A DNA stretch of 64,000 nucleotides from Rhodoferax sp. TH121 (GTDB lineage: Bacteria; Pseudomonadota; Gammaproteobacteria; Burkholderiales; Burkholderiaceae_C): assembly GCF_002251855.1 (NCBI RefSeq), contig NZ_NOXW01000013.1, forward strand, positions 1-64,000, read 5' to 3'. The translations under genes and the position numbers were made by a program. Below the pieces are notes generated by a model. The model saw only the letters and a list, made by a program, of their open reading frames with translations. It was not told where the DNA came from and searched no databases. How positions within the stretch are numbered: the stretch's first letter is position 1; the number at the start of each line of letters is the position of its first letter. Shown here one piece after another: positions 24,190 through 32,117 of this stretch.

Positions 24190-25392
24190 TCAATCGTTGA
24201 GGGCGGCGTAGACCAGGTTGCGAAACAGGGGGCGGTAGTAGTCGCGCTGGTTGGGCGCCTGGACCATGAGGATGGCAAAGAAGTCTTTGGCGGGGTCCAC
24301 AAAAAACGTGGTGCCCGCAATACCCCCCCAGTAATACAGGCCCTTGCTGCCGCTAACGGGCGAGATCCCGTCTTGCAACCGCACCGCAAAGCCGAGGCCA
24401 AAGCCGTGGCCGGGGGGCAGCAGCTCGCCGGAGCGGCCTGCGCGGTAGGGGGCGATGTCGCCCAGGTGGTCGGCCGTCATGCTGCGCACGGTGGCGGGGC
24501 TGATCAGGCGGGCGTTGCCCAAAGCGCCACCATCCAGCAGGGCCTGCAAAAACAGCGCGTAGTCGGCTGCGGTCGACACCAGACCGGCGCCACCGGCCTC
24601 CATGACCGGGGGCTGGCGCGGGTCCAGCAGGCGCATGGGGATGGCGCCATCGGGGTCTTTCTCAAAGGGTTCGGCAATGCGGCCGTGGTGCTCGGGGGGC
24701 ACAGCAAAACCGGTGTCCACCATGCCCAGCGGGCTGATGATGTTGTCGTGCAAAAACGTGCCCAAGGTTTGGCCGCTGACCACCTCGACCAGCGCGCCCA
24801 GCAAGTCGGTGGCACGGCTGTATTCCCACACGGTACCGGGCTCGAAGCGATAGGGAATGCGCGCCAGCGTTTGCGCAAAGGCGCGGTTGGGCATGTCGCG
24901 TGCACCCAGGCGGGCCTTGGCGTACTGCAGCTGGATGGGGTCGTTGCCCAGGATTTCGTAAGTCAGGCCCGAGGTGTGGCGCAGCAGGTCGTGCACGGTG
25001 GGTTCGCGCAGTGGCGGTTGCAGCGCCATGGTGCCAAACACATCGTGCGCCACAGGCACGCCCGCAAACTCGGGCAGGTGTTTAGACACCGGGTCGCTGA
25101 GCAAGAGTTTGCCGCGCTCCATGAGCTGCAGCACCGCCACCGAGACCATGGGCTTGGTCATGGAGTAGATGCGGAAAATGGAGTCGCGCGCCATGGGCAC
25201 GCCGCGCTGCGGGTCCTGCTGGCCAAAGGCGCTGTGCAGCAGCACCTGGCCTGCGCGCGCCACCAGCGCCACACCGCCGGGCAAGCGCTGGCGGGCCACT
25301 TCGGCCTGCAACACGCCGATGATGGCCTTGGTCGCATCAGGCGCAAAGCCCAGGTCCTGCGGGCGCCCCTCAGGCAGGGTGCGCGGGGTCAT
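24190..25392 (-). CDS. serine hydrolase of the beta-lactamase/class C esterase family
   Basis: A 400-residue protein with the class C beta-lactamase/EstB fold. The catalytic SxxK motif is SMTK in FRIYSMTKPMVSVAVLQL (about residue 72), the Tyr motif is EYSRATDLLG (YSR in place of YSN), and a late GLGFAVRL plus GGIAGTTFFVDP correspond to the third motif region, HxG being replaced by a WGG-type block. No signal peptide is visible, so it is likely cytoplasmic and an esterase rather than a true beta-lactamase. Its start overlaps the stop of the methionine synthase gene by 4 bp, suggesting co-transcription. Confidence 0.85.
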   Translation of the reverse strand: MTPRTLPEGRPQDLGFAPDATKAIIGVLQAEVARQRLPGGVALVARAGQVLLHSAFGQQDPQRGVPMARDSIFRIYSMTKPMVSVAVLQLMERGKLLLSDPVSKHLPEFAGVPVAHDVFGTMALQPPLREPTVHDLLRHTSGLTYEILGNDPIQLQYAKARLGARDMPNRAFAQTLARIPYRFEPGTVWEYSRATDLLGALVEVVSGQTLGTFLHDNIISPLGMVDTGFAVPPEHHGRIAEPFEKDPDGAIPMRLLDPRQPPVMEAGGAGLVSTAADYALFLQALLDGGALGNARLISPATVRSMTADHLGDIAPYRAGRSGELLPPGHGFGLGFAVRLQDGISPVSGSKGLYYWGGIAGTTFFVDPAKDFFAILMVQAPNQRDYYRPLFRNLVYAALND

Positions 25393-26432
25393 GGGGCGGC
25401 GCCGCCCACCATCTGGCCATAACGCTGCCGCGCCAACGCCGCGCCCTGGGCCAGGGCTTCAAGCTTTTTGACTGCCACCTCGCGGCTCATGGGGGCCAAG
25501 CCGCAGTTGGTGCAGGGGAAGATGCGGTGTTTGGGCACATGCTGCAGGGCGATGCCAATGGTGTCGGCCACCTGCTCAGGCGTTTCGATCACATCGCTGG
25601 CCACGTCGATCACACCGACCATCACATCCTTGTCTTTGAGCAGTGCCATCAGGTCCGGCGGCACATGCGAGTGGTAGCACTCCAGGCTCACCTGCTGGAT
25701 GCTGCTGGCAGCCAGCGCGGGGAACACCTGCGCGTACTGGCGCCACTCCTGGCCCAGGGTTTCTTTCCAGTCGTTGTTGGCCTTGATGCCGTAGCCGTAG
25801 CAGATGTGCACGGCGGTGGTGCAGGTCAGGCCCTTGGCCGCAATCTCCAGCGCCTGCACGCCCCAGTCCACTGCGTCTTGCATGTAGACATTGAAGCCCG
25901 GCTCGTCGAACTGGATGATGTCCACACCATCCGCCTGCAAGGCCAGGGCCTCCTGGTTCAGCAGCTCAGCAAAGGCAAAGGCCATCTTCTTTTTGTCACC
26001 ATAGAAGCGGTCGGCCACGGTGTCCACAATGGTCAGAGGGCCGGGCAAGGTGAACTTGAGTTTCTTCTTGGTGTGGGCGCGGGCCAGCTGGGCCTCAAAC
26101 GCATGGACGCGGCCCTTGAGGCGCAGCGCGGCGATGACCTGGGGAACCTGCGCGTCGTAGCGGTTGTTGCGGATGCCCATGGTGACCTTGTTCTCAAAGT
26201 CGATGCCATCCACCTGTTCCAGAAAGCCGTGCACAAAGTGCTGGCGGCTTTGCTCGCCGTCGCCCACCACGTCCAGCCCCGCGTCTTCCTGGGCCTTGAT
26301 CCACAAGAGCGTGGCGTCGGCCTTGGCCTGTTGCAGCTCGGGGCCGGCCAGCTTCCACTGGGGCCAGAGTTTTTCGGTTTCAGACAACCAGGCGGGTTTG
26401 GGCAGGCTGCCGGCGATGGCGGTTTCGAACAT
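25389..26432 (-). CDS. core-MetE-type methionine synthase (cobalamin-independent)
   Basis: A 347-residue protein matching only the C-terminal catalytic barrel of MetE. The start is FETAIAGSLPKPAWL, and GLDVVGDGEQSRQHFVHGFL is conserved. Zinc ligands are recognisable as His and Cys in TTAVHICYGYG, a Glu in QVSLECYHSH and Cys in RIFPCTNCGLAP. IIQFDEPGFNVY is the substrate-binding strand. It methylates homocysteine, probably without the long folate-binding N domain of full MetE; the methyl donor of such core-MetE proteins varies. The DUF1852 (MesX-like) partner that accompanies some bacterial core-MetE genes is not in this neighbourhood. It is followed by a serine hydrolase gene in a 4-bp overlap. 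Confidence 0.85.
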   Translation of the reverse strand: MFETAIAGSLPKPAWLSETEKLWPQWKLAGPELQQAKADATLLWIKAQEDAGLDVVGDGEQSRQHFVHGFLEQVDGIDFENKVTMGIRNNRYDAQVPQVIAALRLKGRVHAFEAQLARAHTKKKLKFTLPGPLTIVDTVADRFYGDKKKMAFAFAELLNQEALALQADGVDIIQFDEPGFNVYMQDAVDWGVQALEIAAKGLTCTTAVHICYGYGIKANNDWKETLGQEWRQYAQVFPALAASSIQQVSLECYHSHVPPDLMALLKDKDVMVGVIDVASDVIETPEQVADTIGIALQHVPKHRIFPCTNCGLAPMSREVAVKKLEALAQGAALARQRYGQMVGGAAP

Positions 26433-26464
26433 GGGGGTATCTCCTTCTTATATATAGATGTCGC

Positions 26465-27328
26465 TCAGGAATTTTCGCGCTGGTAAGCGGGCAAATGGGC
26501 GCCGCAGTGCAGACAGTAGCGGGCCTCGGGCAGGTGGCCCTCGGTCAGGCATTCGTGGCAGGTACGGGTAGTGGGCGGTTCCGCAGCACGGCGGGCGGTC
26601 ATCTCCGCGGTAACGATGCCGGTGGGCACGGCCAGCGTACCCCAGCCCAGCAGCATCATGCAGGAGGATATGAAACGACCAAGGTCGGTCTTGGGCGTGA
26701 TGTCGCCAAAGCCTACCGTGGTCATGGTGGTGACCGCCCAATACACGGCGGTGGGAATGCTGGTGAAGCCGTTGGCAGGCCCTTCCACCACGTACATCAG
26801 CGTGCCCATGACCAAAACAATCATCAGCACGGCCGAGAGAAACACCATGATCTTGCGCCGACTGGCCGCCAGCGCGCGCCCCAGCGACTGGTATTCGGAC
26901 ACATAGGCCGCGAGCTTGAAGACGCGGAACACCCGCAGCAGACGCAGGATGCGCACATCAATCAGGGCGTGCACCTCGGGCACCAGCAAGGCCACATAGG
27001 TGGGTAACAAAGCCAGCAGGTCAATGACGCCGTAGAAACTCAGTGCGTATCGCATGGGGTGGCGCACGCAGGCCAGGCGGGCCAGGTATTCCAGCGTGAA
27101 AGCCACCGTGAACAACCATTCCAATGCCGTCAACCATCCGTGGTAGCGCACATCCACGGCCTGTACGCTGCTGATGACGACCACCGCCACACTGATGAGG
27201 ATGATGGCAATCAGCCACTGGTCGAACAGACGGCCGGCACGCGTATCGGCTTCAAAAATGATGGTGTAGAGGCGCAGGCGCCAGCCTTGCAGGGGCTTGC
27301 CGAGGGACAGATCTTCAGTGGTGCGCAT
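26465..27328 (-). CDS. voltage-gated-type potassium channel with C-terminal zinc ribbon
   Basis: A 287-residue ion channel with a complete Kv layout. S1 is near residues 37-58. The S4 helix RILRLLRVFRVFKLAAYVSE carries regularly spaced Arg. The pore helix and filter YWAVTTMTTVGFGD are K+-selective in type, and S6 is FISSCMMLLGWGTLAVPTGI. After S6, the cytoplasmic tail holds two CxxC pairs (CHEC and CLHC, about residues 254-275) that form a zinc-ribbon-like module. ATG at 27328 is preferred over 27358, which adds residues upstream of the usual N terminus. Divergent from aapJ with a 298-bp gap that holds a sigma-54 promoter. Confidence 0.9.
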   Translation of the reverse strand: MRTTEDLSLGKPLQGWRLRLYTIIFEADTRAGRLFDQWLIAIILISVAVVVISSVQAVDVRYHGWLTALEWLFTVAFTLEYLARLACVRHPMRYALSFYGVIDLLALLPTYVALLVPEVHALIDVRILRLLRVFRVFKLAAYVSEYQSLGRALAASRRKIMVFLSAVLMIVLVMGTLMYVVEGPANGFTSIPTAVYWAVTTMTTVGFGDITPKTDLGRFISSCMMLLGWGTLAVPTGIVTAEMTARRAAEPPTTRTCHECLTEGHLPEARYCLHCGAHLPAYQRENS

Positions 27329-27378
27329 GGACTGGATTCTGCCCTGTGCGGCGCGCACACCACAGCTACATCACAAAG

Positions 27379-27394
27379 CGCATAACCTTATGCG
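27379..27394. promoter_or_regulatory. perfect palindrome CGCATAA-CC-TTATGCG upstream of the aap promoter
   Basis: A 7-bp perfect inverted repeat with a 2-bp spacer. It lies 36 bp upstream of the -24 element of the aapJ sigma-54 promoter, a place where activators of sigma-54 polymerase may bind. It does not match NtrC sites I know. It could equally serve the divergent channel gene. Confidence 0.5.
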
Positions 27395-27430
27395 AAAGAA
27401 CCATGGCCGAGCGCCAAAAGTGGGCGTTCG

Positions 27431-27446
27431 TGGCATGGTTTCTGCT
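27431..27446 (+). promoter_or_regulatory. sigma-54 (RpoN) promoter for aapJQMP
   Basis: TGGCATGGTTTCTGCT matches the sigma-54 consensus TGGCACR-N4-TTGCW, with GG and GC ten bases apart. It would start transcription near 27458 and give a leader of about 170 bases before the aapJ ATG. Amino-acid importers are often under RpoN with NtrC or an AauR-like activator, which fits. Confidence 0.7.
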
Positions 27447-27626
27447 ATCCATATGTCACGGAGAGTATGGATGCCCAAGAATCAGGTTATGACTTTTTTG
27501 CATCTGCCTCGATGGTAAACCCGGATGAGGGCACTTGCCCACCGGCGCTACAGTTCAGCGTCAGAATCGGGTGGCAGACACCAATGTGGTGCACCCTGCT
27601 GATTCATTTATTTGGAGAAACTATTT

Positions 27627-28661
27627 ATGAGCATCAACAAACTGAAAACCCTGGCCACCGTGGTCGCCGCGTTGGGCGCCGTATGGGCCGCTCCTGCATT
27701 CGCTGGGAAAACCCTCGACGCTGTCAAGGCGCGTGGCCAAGTGGTTTGCGGTGTGAACACAGGTCTGGCCGGTTTCAGTGCAGCTGATTCCAACGGCAAG
27801 TGGACGGGTCTGGACGTGGACGTGTGCCGCGCTGTGGCCGCCGCAGTGCTCGGCGATGGCGAGAAGGTCAAGTACGTTCCCCTGAACGCACAAGCCCGTT
27901 TCACCGCTCTGCAGTCTGGCGAAGTGGACATCCTGTCCCGCAACACCACCTTCACTTTGACCCGTGATGCATCCTTGGGCCTGTCCCAAACCGCCGTGAC
28001 CTACTACGACGGCCAAGGCTTCATGGTGCCCGTGAAGAGCAAGCTCAAGAGCGCCAAGCAGCTCAAGGGCCAGACCGTGTGCGTGCAATCTGGCACCACC
28101 ACCGAAAAGAACCTGACCGACTACTCCAAAGCCAACGGCCTGAACATCAAGCCCATCGTGTTTGAAAAGCTGGAAGCTGCTGAAGGTGCTTACTTCTCCG
28201 GCCGTTGCGTGGCTTACACCACCGATGCTTCCGGCCTGGCTTCTACCCGTAACAAGGTTGCCAAGAACCCCGCTGACCACATGATCTTGCCCGAGCTGAT
28301 TTCCAAGGAGCCATTGGGCCCCATGGTTCGCCGTGGTGACGACGAGTGGACGGCCATCGTGAAGTGGACGGTGTACGGATTGCTGGAAGCTGAAGAAGCT
28401 GGCGTGACCGCAGCCAACGTGGACGACCTGAAGACCAGCAGCCAAGACCCCGTGATTGGCCGCTTGCTGGGCTCCAAGGAAGACACCGGCAAGTTGTTGG
28501 GTCTGGACAAGGAATGGCTGGCTCGTGCCGTGAAGACCACCGGTAACTACGGTGAAATCTTCGAGCGCAACGTGGGCCCCAAGTCCGCCCTGCAACTGCC
28601 ACGTGGTTTGAACAACCTGTGGAACAAGGGCGGCGTGCAATACGCTCCCCCAGTCCGTTAA
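27627..28661 (+). CDS. aapJ: general L-amino acid ABC transporter, periplasmic binding protein AapJ
   Basis: A 344-residue family-3 binding protein that captures amino acids in the periplasm. A signal peptide (MSINKLKTLATVVAALGA, cut after AFA) is followed by GKTLDAVKARGQVVCGVNTG, TGLDVDVCRAVAAAVLGD, ARFTALQSGEVDILSRNTT and VCVQSGTTTEKNL, all specific for the AapJ/BztA group, which is longer than GlnH-type proteins. The start at 27627 has GGAG nine bases upstream. It is the first gene of aapJQMP. The codons favour a few preferred forms, as expected for a highly expressed receptor. A strong hairpin separates it from the permease genes. Confidence 0.95.
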   Translation: MSINKLKTLATVVAALGAVWAAPAFAGKTLDAVKARGQVVCGVNTGLAGFSAADSNGKWTGLDVDVCRAVAAAVLGDGEKVKYVPLNAQARFTALQSGEVDILSRNTTFTLTRDASLGLSQTAVTYYDGQGFMVPVKSKLKSAKQLKGQTVCVQSGTTTEKNLTDYSKANGLNIKPIVFEKLEAAEGAYFSGRCVAYTTDASGLASTRNKVAKNPADHMILPELISKEPLGPMVRRGDDEWTAIVKWTVYGLLEAEEAGVTAANVDDLKTSSQDPVIGRLLGSKEDTGKLLGLDKEWLARAVKTTGNYGEIFERNVGPKSALQLPRGLNNLWNKGGVQYAPPVR

Positions 28662-28703
28662 TAGCGGTTAGCGTGGCGCTGTAACCCGGCGTTGCGCACA
28701 AAA

Positions 28704-28739
28704 AAAAGGGCAGCCGCACATACCATGCGCTGCCCTTTT
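28704..28739 (+). terminator. intra-operon stem-loop between aapJ and aapQ
   Basis: AAAAGGGCAGC (28704-28714) pairs perfectly with GCTGCCCTTTT (28729-28739) around a 14-base loop that can itself pair CGCA with TGCG. The right arm ends in only four T, so it is likely a leaky terminator or 3'-end stabiliser. Such a site would raise AapJ over the permease subunits. Confidence 0.8.
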
Positions 28740-28778
28740 CAGTTAATGCGCGTTTTTCAAGTGAACCCAAGGGCTGAT

Positions 28779-29954
28779 ATGTCCACACCCTCTTCTCCTC
28801 CCAAAAAGTCGTGGTCCTGGCGCAGCCAGGCATTCCGCGGGCTGCTGTACCAGGCCATCGCCATCATCGTGGTGCTTGCAACGGTCCTCTACCTCGCCCA
28901 CAACACCACCACCAACATGAAGTTGCGCGGTATCCAGAGTGGTTTTGACTTTTTGTCCAACCCTGCTGGGTTTGATATTGGCGAGAGTCTTTTTGCCTTT
29001 GACTCTGGTGAGTCGTACTGGCGGGCCTACCTCGTTGGATTCGTCAACACCCTGCGCGTTGCCGTGGTTGGCATCATCCTCACCACGATTTTGGGTACCT
29101 TGATCGGTGTGGGCCGTTTCTCACGCAACGCCCTGATCCGCGGGATTTGCGCGGCGTATGTAGAGTTCTTCCGCAACATTCCGGTACTGCTGCAGTTGCT
29201 GATGTGGTACTTGATGTTTACCGAGGTGCTACCAGCGTCCAACGAGCCTTGGGTGCTGGGCCCCTTCTTCTTGAGCAAGGGTGGCATCAACTTCCCGATC
29301 CCCGAATGGGCGTCTGGACATGTGTGGGGCGCCTGGGGACTGTTGGCAGGTGTTGTCGCAGCATGGGCCTATCGCGTTTATGCCCAAAAGGCTTTTGAAC
29401 AAACCGGCAAGGCCCGGAGCATGGTGCTGGCTCCTCTAGGCATTGTGATTGGAACGGGCGTGCTGGGCTGGCTGCTGGGTGGCGCACCTACCGCGCTGAA
29501 CATACCAGTGCAAGGCGAATTTGCCATCGAGAACGGTGGCGCATTGACTCCCGAGTACCTGTCAGTGCTGCTGGGGCTGACCATTTACACAGCAGCCTTC
29601 GTCTCTGAGGTGGTGCGTGGCGGTATCCAATCTGTGGCCCTGGGCCAGTCTGAAGCAGCTGCCGCCCTGGGTTTGAGCCGGGGCCATACCATGCGTCTGG
29701 TGATGCTGCCGCAAGCGCTGCGCGTGATCATCCCGCCGGTGACCAACCAGTACCTCAACCTGACCAAAAATTCGTCCTTGGCCGTGGCCATTGGTTACCC
29801 CGATGTGGTGTCGATTGCCAATACGGCCATCAACCAGACCGGCCGCGCCGTGGAATGTATTGCCATCATCATGCTGGTATACCTGAGTACATCGCTGTTC
29901 ACGTCCATCACCATGAATTGGTACAACACCCGCTCCGCCATCAAAGAACGTTAA
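28779..29954 (+). CDS. aapQ: general L-amino acid ABC transporter permease AapQ
   Basis: A 391-residue inner-membrane permease, one of two that form the Aap channel. The N terminus has one membrane segment and a long periplasmic insert (NTTTNMKLRGIQSGFDFLSN) typical of AapQ/BztB. The core has the HisM/GlnP-type pattern: YLVGFVNTLRVAVVGIILTT, YVEFFRNIPVLLQLLMWY, EVVRGGIQSVALGQSEAAAA with the EAA loop, and NLTKNSSLAVAIGYPDVV. The ATG at 28779 has AAGGG before it; the frame is open to 28692 across the stem-loop but that part is not protein-like. Confidence 0.94.
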   Translation: MSTPSSPPKKSWSWRSQAFRGLLYQAIAIIVVLATVLYLAHNTTTNMKLRGIQSGFDFLSNPAGFDIGESLFAFDSGESYWRAYLVGFVNTLRVAVVGIILTTILGTLIGVGRFSRNALIRGICAAYVEFFRNIPVLLQLLMWYLMFTEVLPASNEPWVLGPFFLSKGGINFPIPEWASGHVWGAWGLLAGVVAAWAYRVYAQKAFEQTGKARSMVLAPLGIVIGTGVLGWLLGGAPTALNIPVQGEFAIENGGALTPEYLSVLLGLTIYTAAFVSEVVRGGIQSVALGQSEAAAALGLSRGHTMRLVMLPQALRVIIPPVTNQYLNLTKNSSLAVAIGYPDVVSIANTAINQTGRAVECIAIIMLVYLSTSLFTSITMNWYNTRSAIKER

Positions 29955-29963
29955 AGACCGACC

Positions 29964-31067
29964 ATGAGCGCAACTACTTTTGAACCTATCGCTGCGCGCC
30001 CCGCCCCCGTGAAAACGGAGGGTGCCGTGGCCTGGATTCGCACCAATCTGTTCGGCAGCTGGCAAACCACCATCAGTACGCTGATCGTGGGTGCCATCCT
30101 GCTGTATATCGTGCCGCCCTTGTTTGGCTGGGCCCTGCTGGACGCCAAATGGGCCGCCAACTCCGAGGCCTGCCATGCAGACCGTGCCGGTGCCTGTTGG
30201 GGTGTGGTGACAGAAAAATTTCGCATCATCATTTTTGGCCGCTACCCTTTTGAAGAACAGTGGCGCCCGCTGGTCTCTACCGTGTTGCTGTGTGCCCTGC
30301 TAGTCGCAAGCTGCATGCGCATGTTCTGGAAGGCATGGTTGGGTCTGGCCTGGGTGCTGGTGTTAGGCTTTTTCTTTATGGTGATGTACGGTGGCAAATT
30401 TGGCCTGTCCGTGGTGGAAACCGACCGCTGGGGTGGCCTGCCATTGACCTTGCTGCTGTCTTCGCTGTCCATGGCCATGGCCTTCCCCTTGGCCTTGCTG
30501 ATCGCCCTGGGGCGCCGCTCCAAGCTGCCAGCCATCAAGACCTTTTGCACCATTTATGTGGAACTGATCCGTGGCGTGCCTTTGATCTCGGTGCTGTTCA
30601 TGGCGTCCTTCATGTTCCCGCTGCTGATGCCGCAGGGTTTCAATATTGACGTGCTGGTCCGTGTGCTGGCCGGTATCACTCTGTTCGCAGCCGCCTACAT
30701 GGCCGAAGTGATTCGCGGTGGCCTACAAGCGGTGCCCAAGGGGCAGATTGAAGCGGCTGCGACCCTGGGCCTGAGCTACTGGCAAACCCAGCGCAAGATT
30801 GTGTTGCCACAAGCCCTGGCCATGGTCGTTCCAGGCATCATGAACAACTTCATCTCCACCTTCAAGGACACCTCACTGGTGACCATCGTGAGCTTGTACG
30901 AGCTCACCGGCGCCATGAGCCTGGCCCTGAACTCGGACTCCGACTGGCGCCCCTTCAAGATTGAAGGCTATATCTTCATCGCACTTATCTACTTTGTGTT
31001 TTGCTTCTCCATGTCGCGCTATAGCCTCTGGATCGAAAAGCAAGTCAACAAAAGCAAACTCCGCTAA
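29964..31067 (+). CDS. aapM: general L-amino acid ABC transporter permease AapM
   Basis: A 367-residue permease, partner of AapQ. The N-terminal helix segment TTISTLIVGAILLYIVPPLF is followed by an extended periplasmic loop (CHADRAGACWGVVTEKFRII), as in AapM/BztC. The transport domain has TIYVELIRGVPLISVLFMAS, EVIRGGLQAVPKGQIEAAAT (EAA loop contacting AapP) and NNFISTFKDTSLVTIVSLYEL. It starts nine bases after the aapQ stop and ends nine bases before aapP. Confidence 0.95.
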   Translation: MSATTFEPIAARPAPVKTEGAVAWIRTNLFGSWQTTISTLIVGAILLYIVPPLFGWALLDAKWAANSEACHADRAGACWGVVTEKFRIIIFGRYPFEEQWRPLVSTVLLCALLVASCMRMFWKAWLGLAWVLVLGFFFMVMYGGKFGLSVVETDRWGGLPLTLLLSSLSMAMAFPLALLIALGRRSKLPAIKTFCTIYVELIRGVPLISVLFMASFMFPLLMPQGFNIDVLVRVLAGITLFAAAYMAEVIRGGLQAVPKGQIEAAATLGLSYWQTQRKIVLPQALAMVVPGIMNNFISTFKDTSLVTIVSLYELTGAMSLALNSDSDWRPFKIEGYIFIALIYFVFCFSMSRYSLWIEKQVNKSKLR

Positions 31068-31076
31068 GGAACAAAT

Positions 31077-31820
31077 ATGTCTGAACCCATCATTACCTTC
31101 AACAAAGTCAACAAGTGGTATGGCAACAACTTCCACGTACTGCGCGATATTGACCTGACCGTCACCAAAGGCGAACGCATCGTGGTTTGCGGCCCCTCCG
31201 GGTCCGGCAAGTCCACCATGATCCGCTGCATCAACCGCTTGGAAGAGCACCAGCAAGGCAACCTGATCGTGGACGGCGTGGAACTCACCGACGACGTGAA
31301 AGCCATTGACGACGTTCGCAAAAAGGTTGGCATGGTGTTCCAGCAGTTCAACCTGTTTCCGCATCTCACCGTGCTGGAGAACCTGACACTCTCCCCCATG
31401 TGGGTCGGCAAGATGCCGAAAAAGGAGGCCGAAGAAAAGGCCATGATTCAGTTGGAGCGTGTGCGTATCGCCAACCAGGCCAACAAGTACCCACTGCAGC
31501 TCTCTGGCGGCCAGCAGCAGCGCGTGGCCATTGCCCGCGCGCTGTGCCTCAAGCCCAAGATCATGCTGTTTGACGAGCCCACCTCGGCACTGGACCCTGA
31601 GATGATCAAGGAAGTGTTGGACGTGATGATCGAAATGGCCAACCAGGGCATCACCATGATTTGCGTGACCCACGAAATGGGCTTTGCCAAGGCCGTGGCC
31701 GACCGCGTGATCTTCATGGACCAGGGCCAGATCGTGGAACAAAACACGCCGCACGAGTTCTTCAACAATCCGCAGAGCGAGCGCAGCAAGGACTTCTTGT
31801 CCAAGATCCTGGGCCACTAA
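31077..31820 (+). CDS. aapP: general L-amino acid ABC transporter ATP-binding protein AapP
   Basis: A 247-residue ATPase of the polar amino acid importer type (GlnQ/HisP group). Walker A is [19 protein letters not shown], the Q-loop is [16 protein letters not shown], the signature is [16 protein letters not shown], Walker B is [15 protein letters not shown] and the switch His lies in [10 protein letters not shown] short alternating-access partner for AapQM. AAGGAAC gives a good ribosome site at 31077. It is followed six bases later by a small gene of unknown function. Confidence 0.96.
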   Translation: MSEPIITFNKVNKWYGNNFHVLRDIDLTVTKGERIVVCGPSGSGKSTMIRCINRLEEHQQGNLIVDGVELTDDVKAIDDVRKKVGMVFQQFNLFPHLTVLENLTLSPMWVGKMPKKEAEEKAMIQLERVRIANQANKYPLQLSGGQQQRVAIARALCLKPKIMLFDEPTSALDPEMIKEVLDVMIEMANQGITMICVTHEMGFAKAVADRVIFMDQGQIVEQNTPHEFFNNPQSERSKDFLSKILGH

Positions 31821-31826
31821 GCAGCC

Positions 31827-32114
31827 ATGTCATCCACTGCGCTCATGCAATGGCAGGCCTTGCAGGCGGGATTGACCCAGTTGCGTTCCGGCGCACTGGG
31901 CGCCCATGGTTTGTCAGAACTGGCGCGCAGCCAAGAGGCCTTGCTGGAAGCTCTGGGACCGCGCTACCGCGAGGTCCTGTTGCAGCTGCTGGACCGGCTG
32001 GAGTCCAGTGCCCTGTTCAATGAAGAGAGTTGCTCGTTCAGCCAGCAGGGGCTGCTGGACAACCTGCAAATCTGGCTGGACAAGGCGCAGGGCCAGCTAG
32101 AGCCTGTCTCCTGA
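31827..32114 (+). CDS. small helical protein at the end of the aap operon, function unknown
   Basis: A 95-residue acidic, Leu- and Gln-rich protein, predicted largely helical, without signal peptide or membrane segment. I do not recognise the family. It starts six bases after the aapP stop, so it is probably co-transcribed and perhaps coupled. The compositional pattern (QAGLTQLRSGALGAHGLSEL, then LLDRLESSALFNEES) looks like real coding sequence rather than a shadow, and no competing frame is convincing. It ends three bases before the stop of the converging flavoprotein gene. A role in transporter control is possible but unproven. Confidence 0.7.
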   Translation: MSSTALMQWQALQAGLTQLRSGALGAHGLSELARSQEALLEALGPRYREVLLQLLDRLESSALFNEESCSFSQQGLLDNLQIWLDKAQGQLEPVS

Positions 32115-32117
32115 AAC

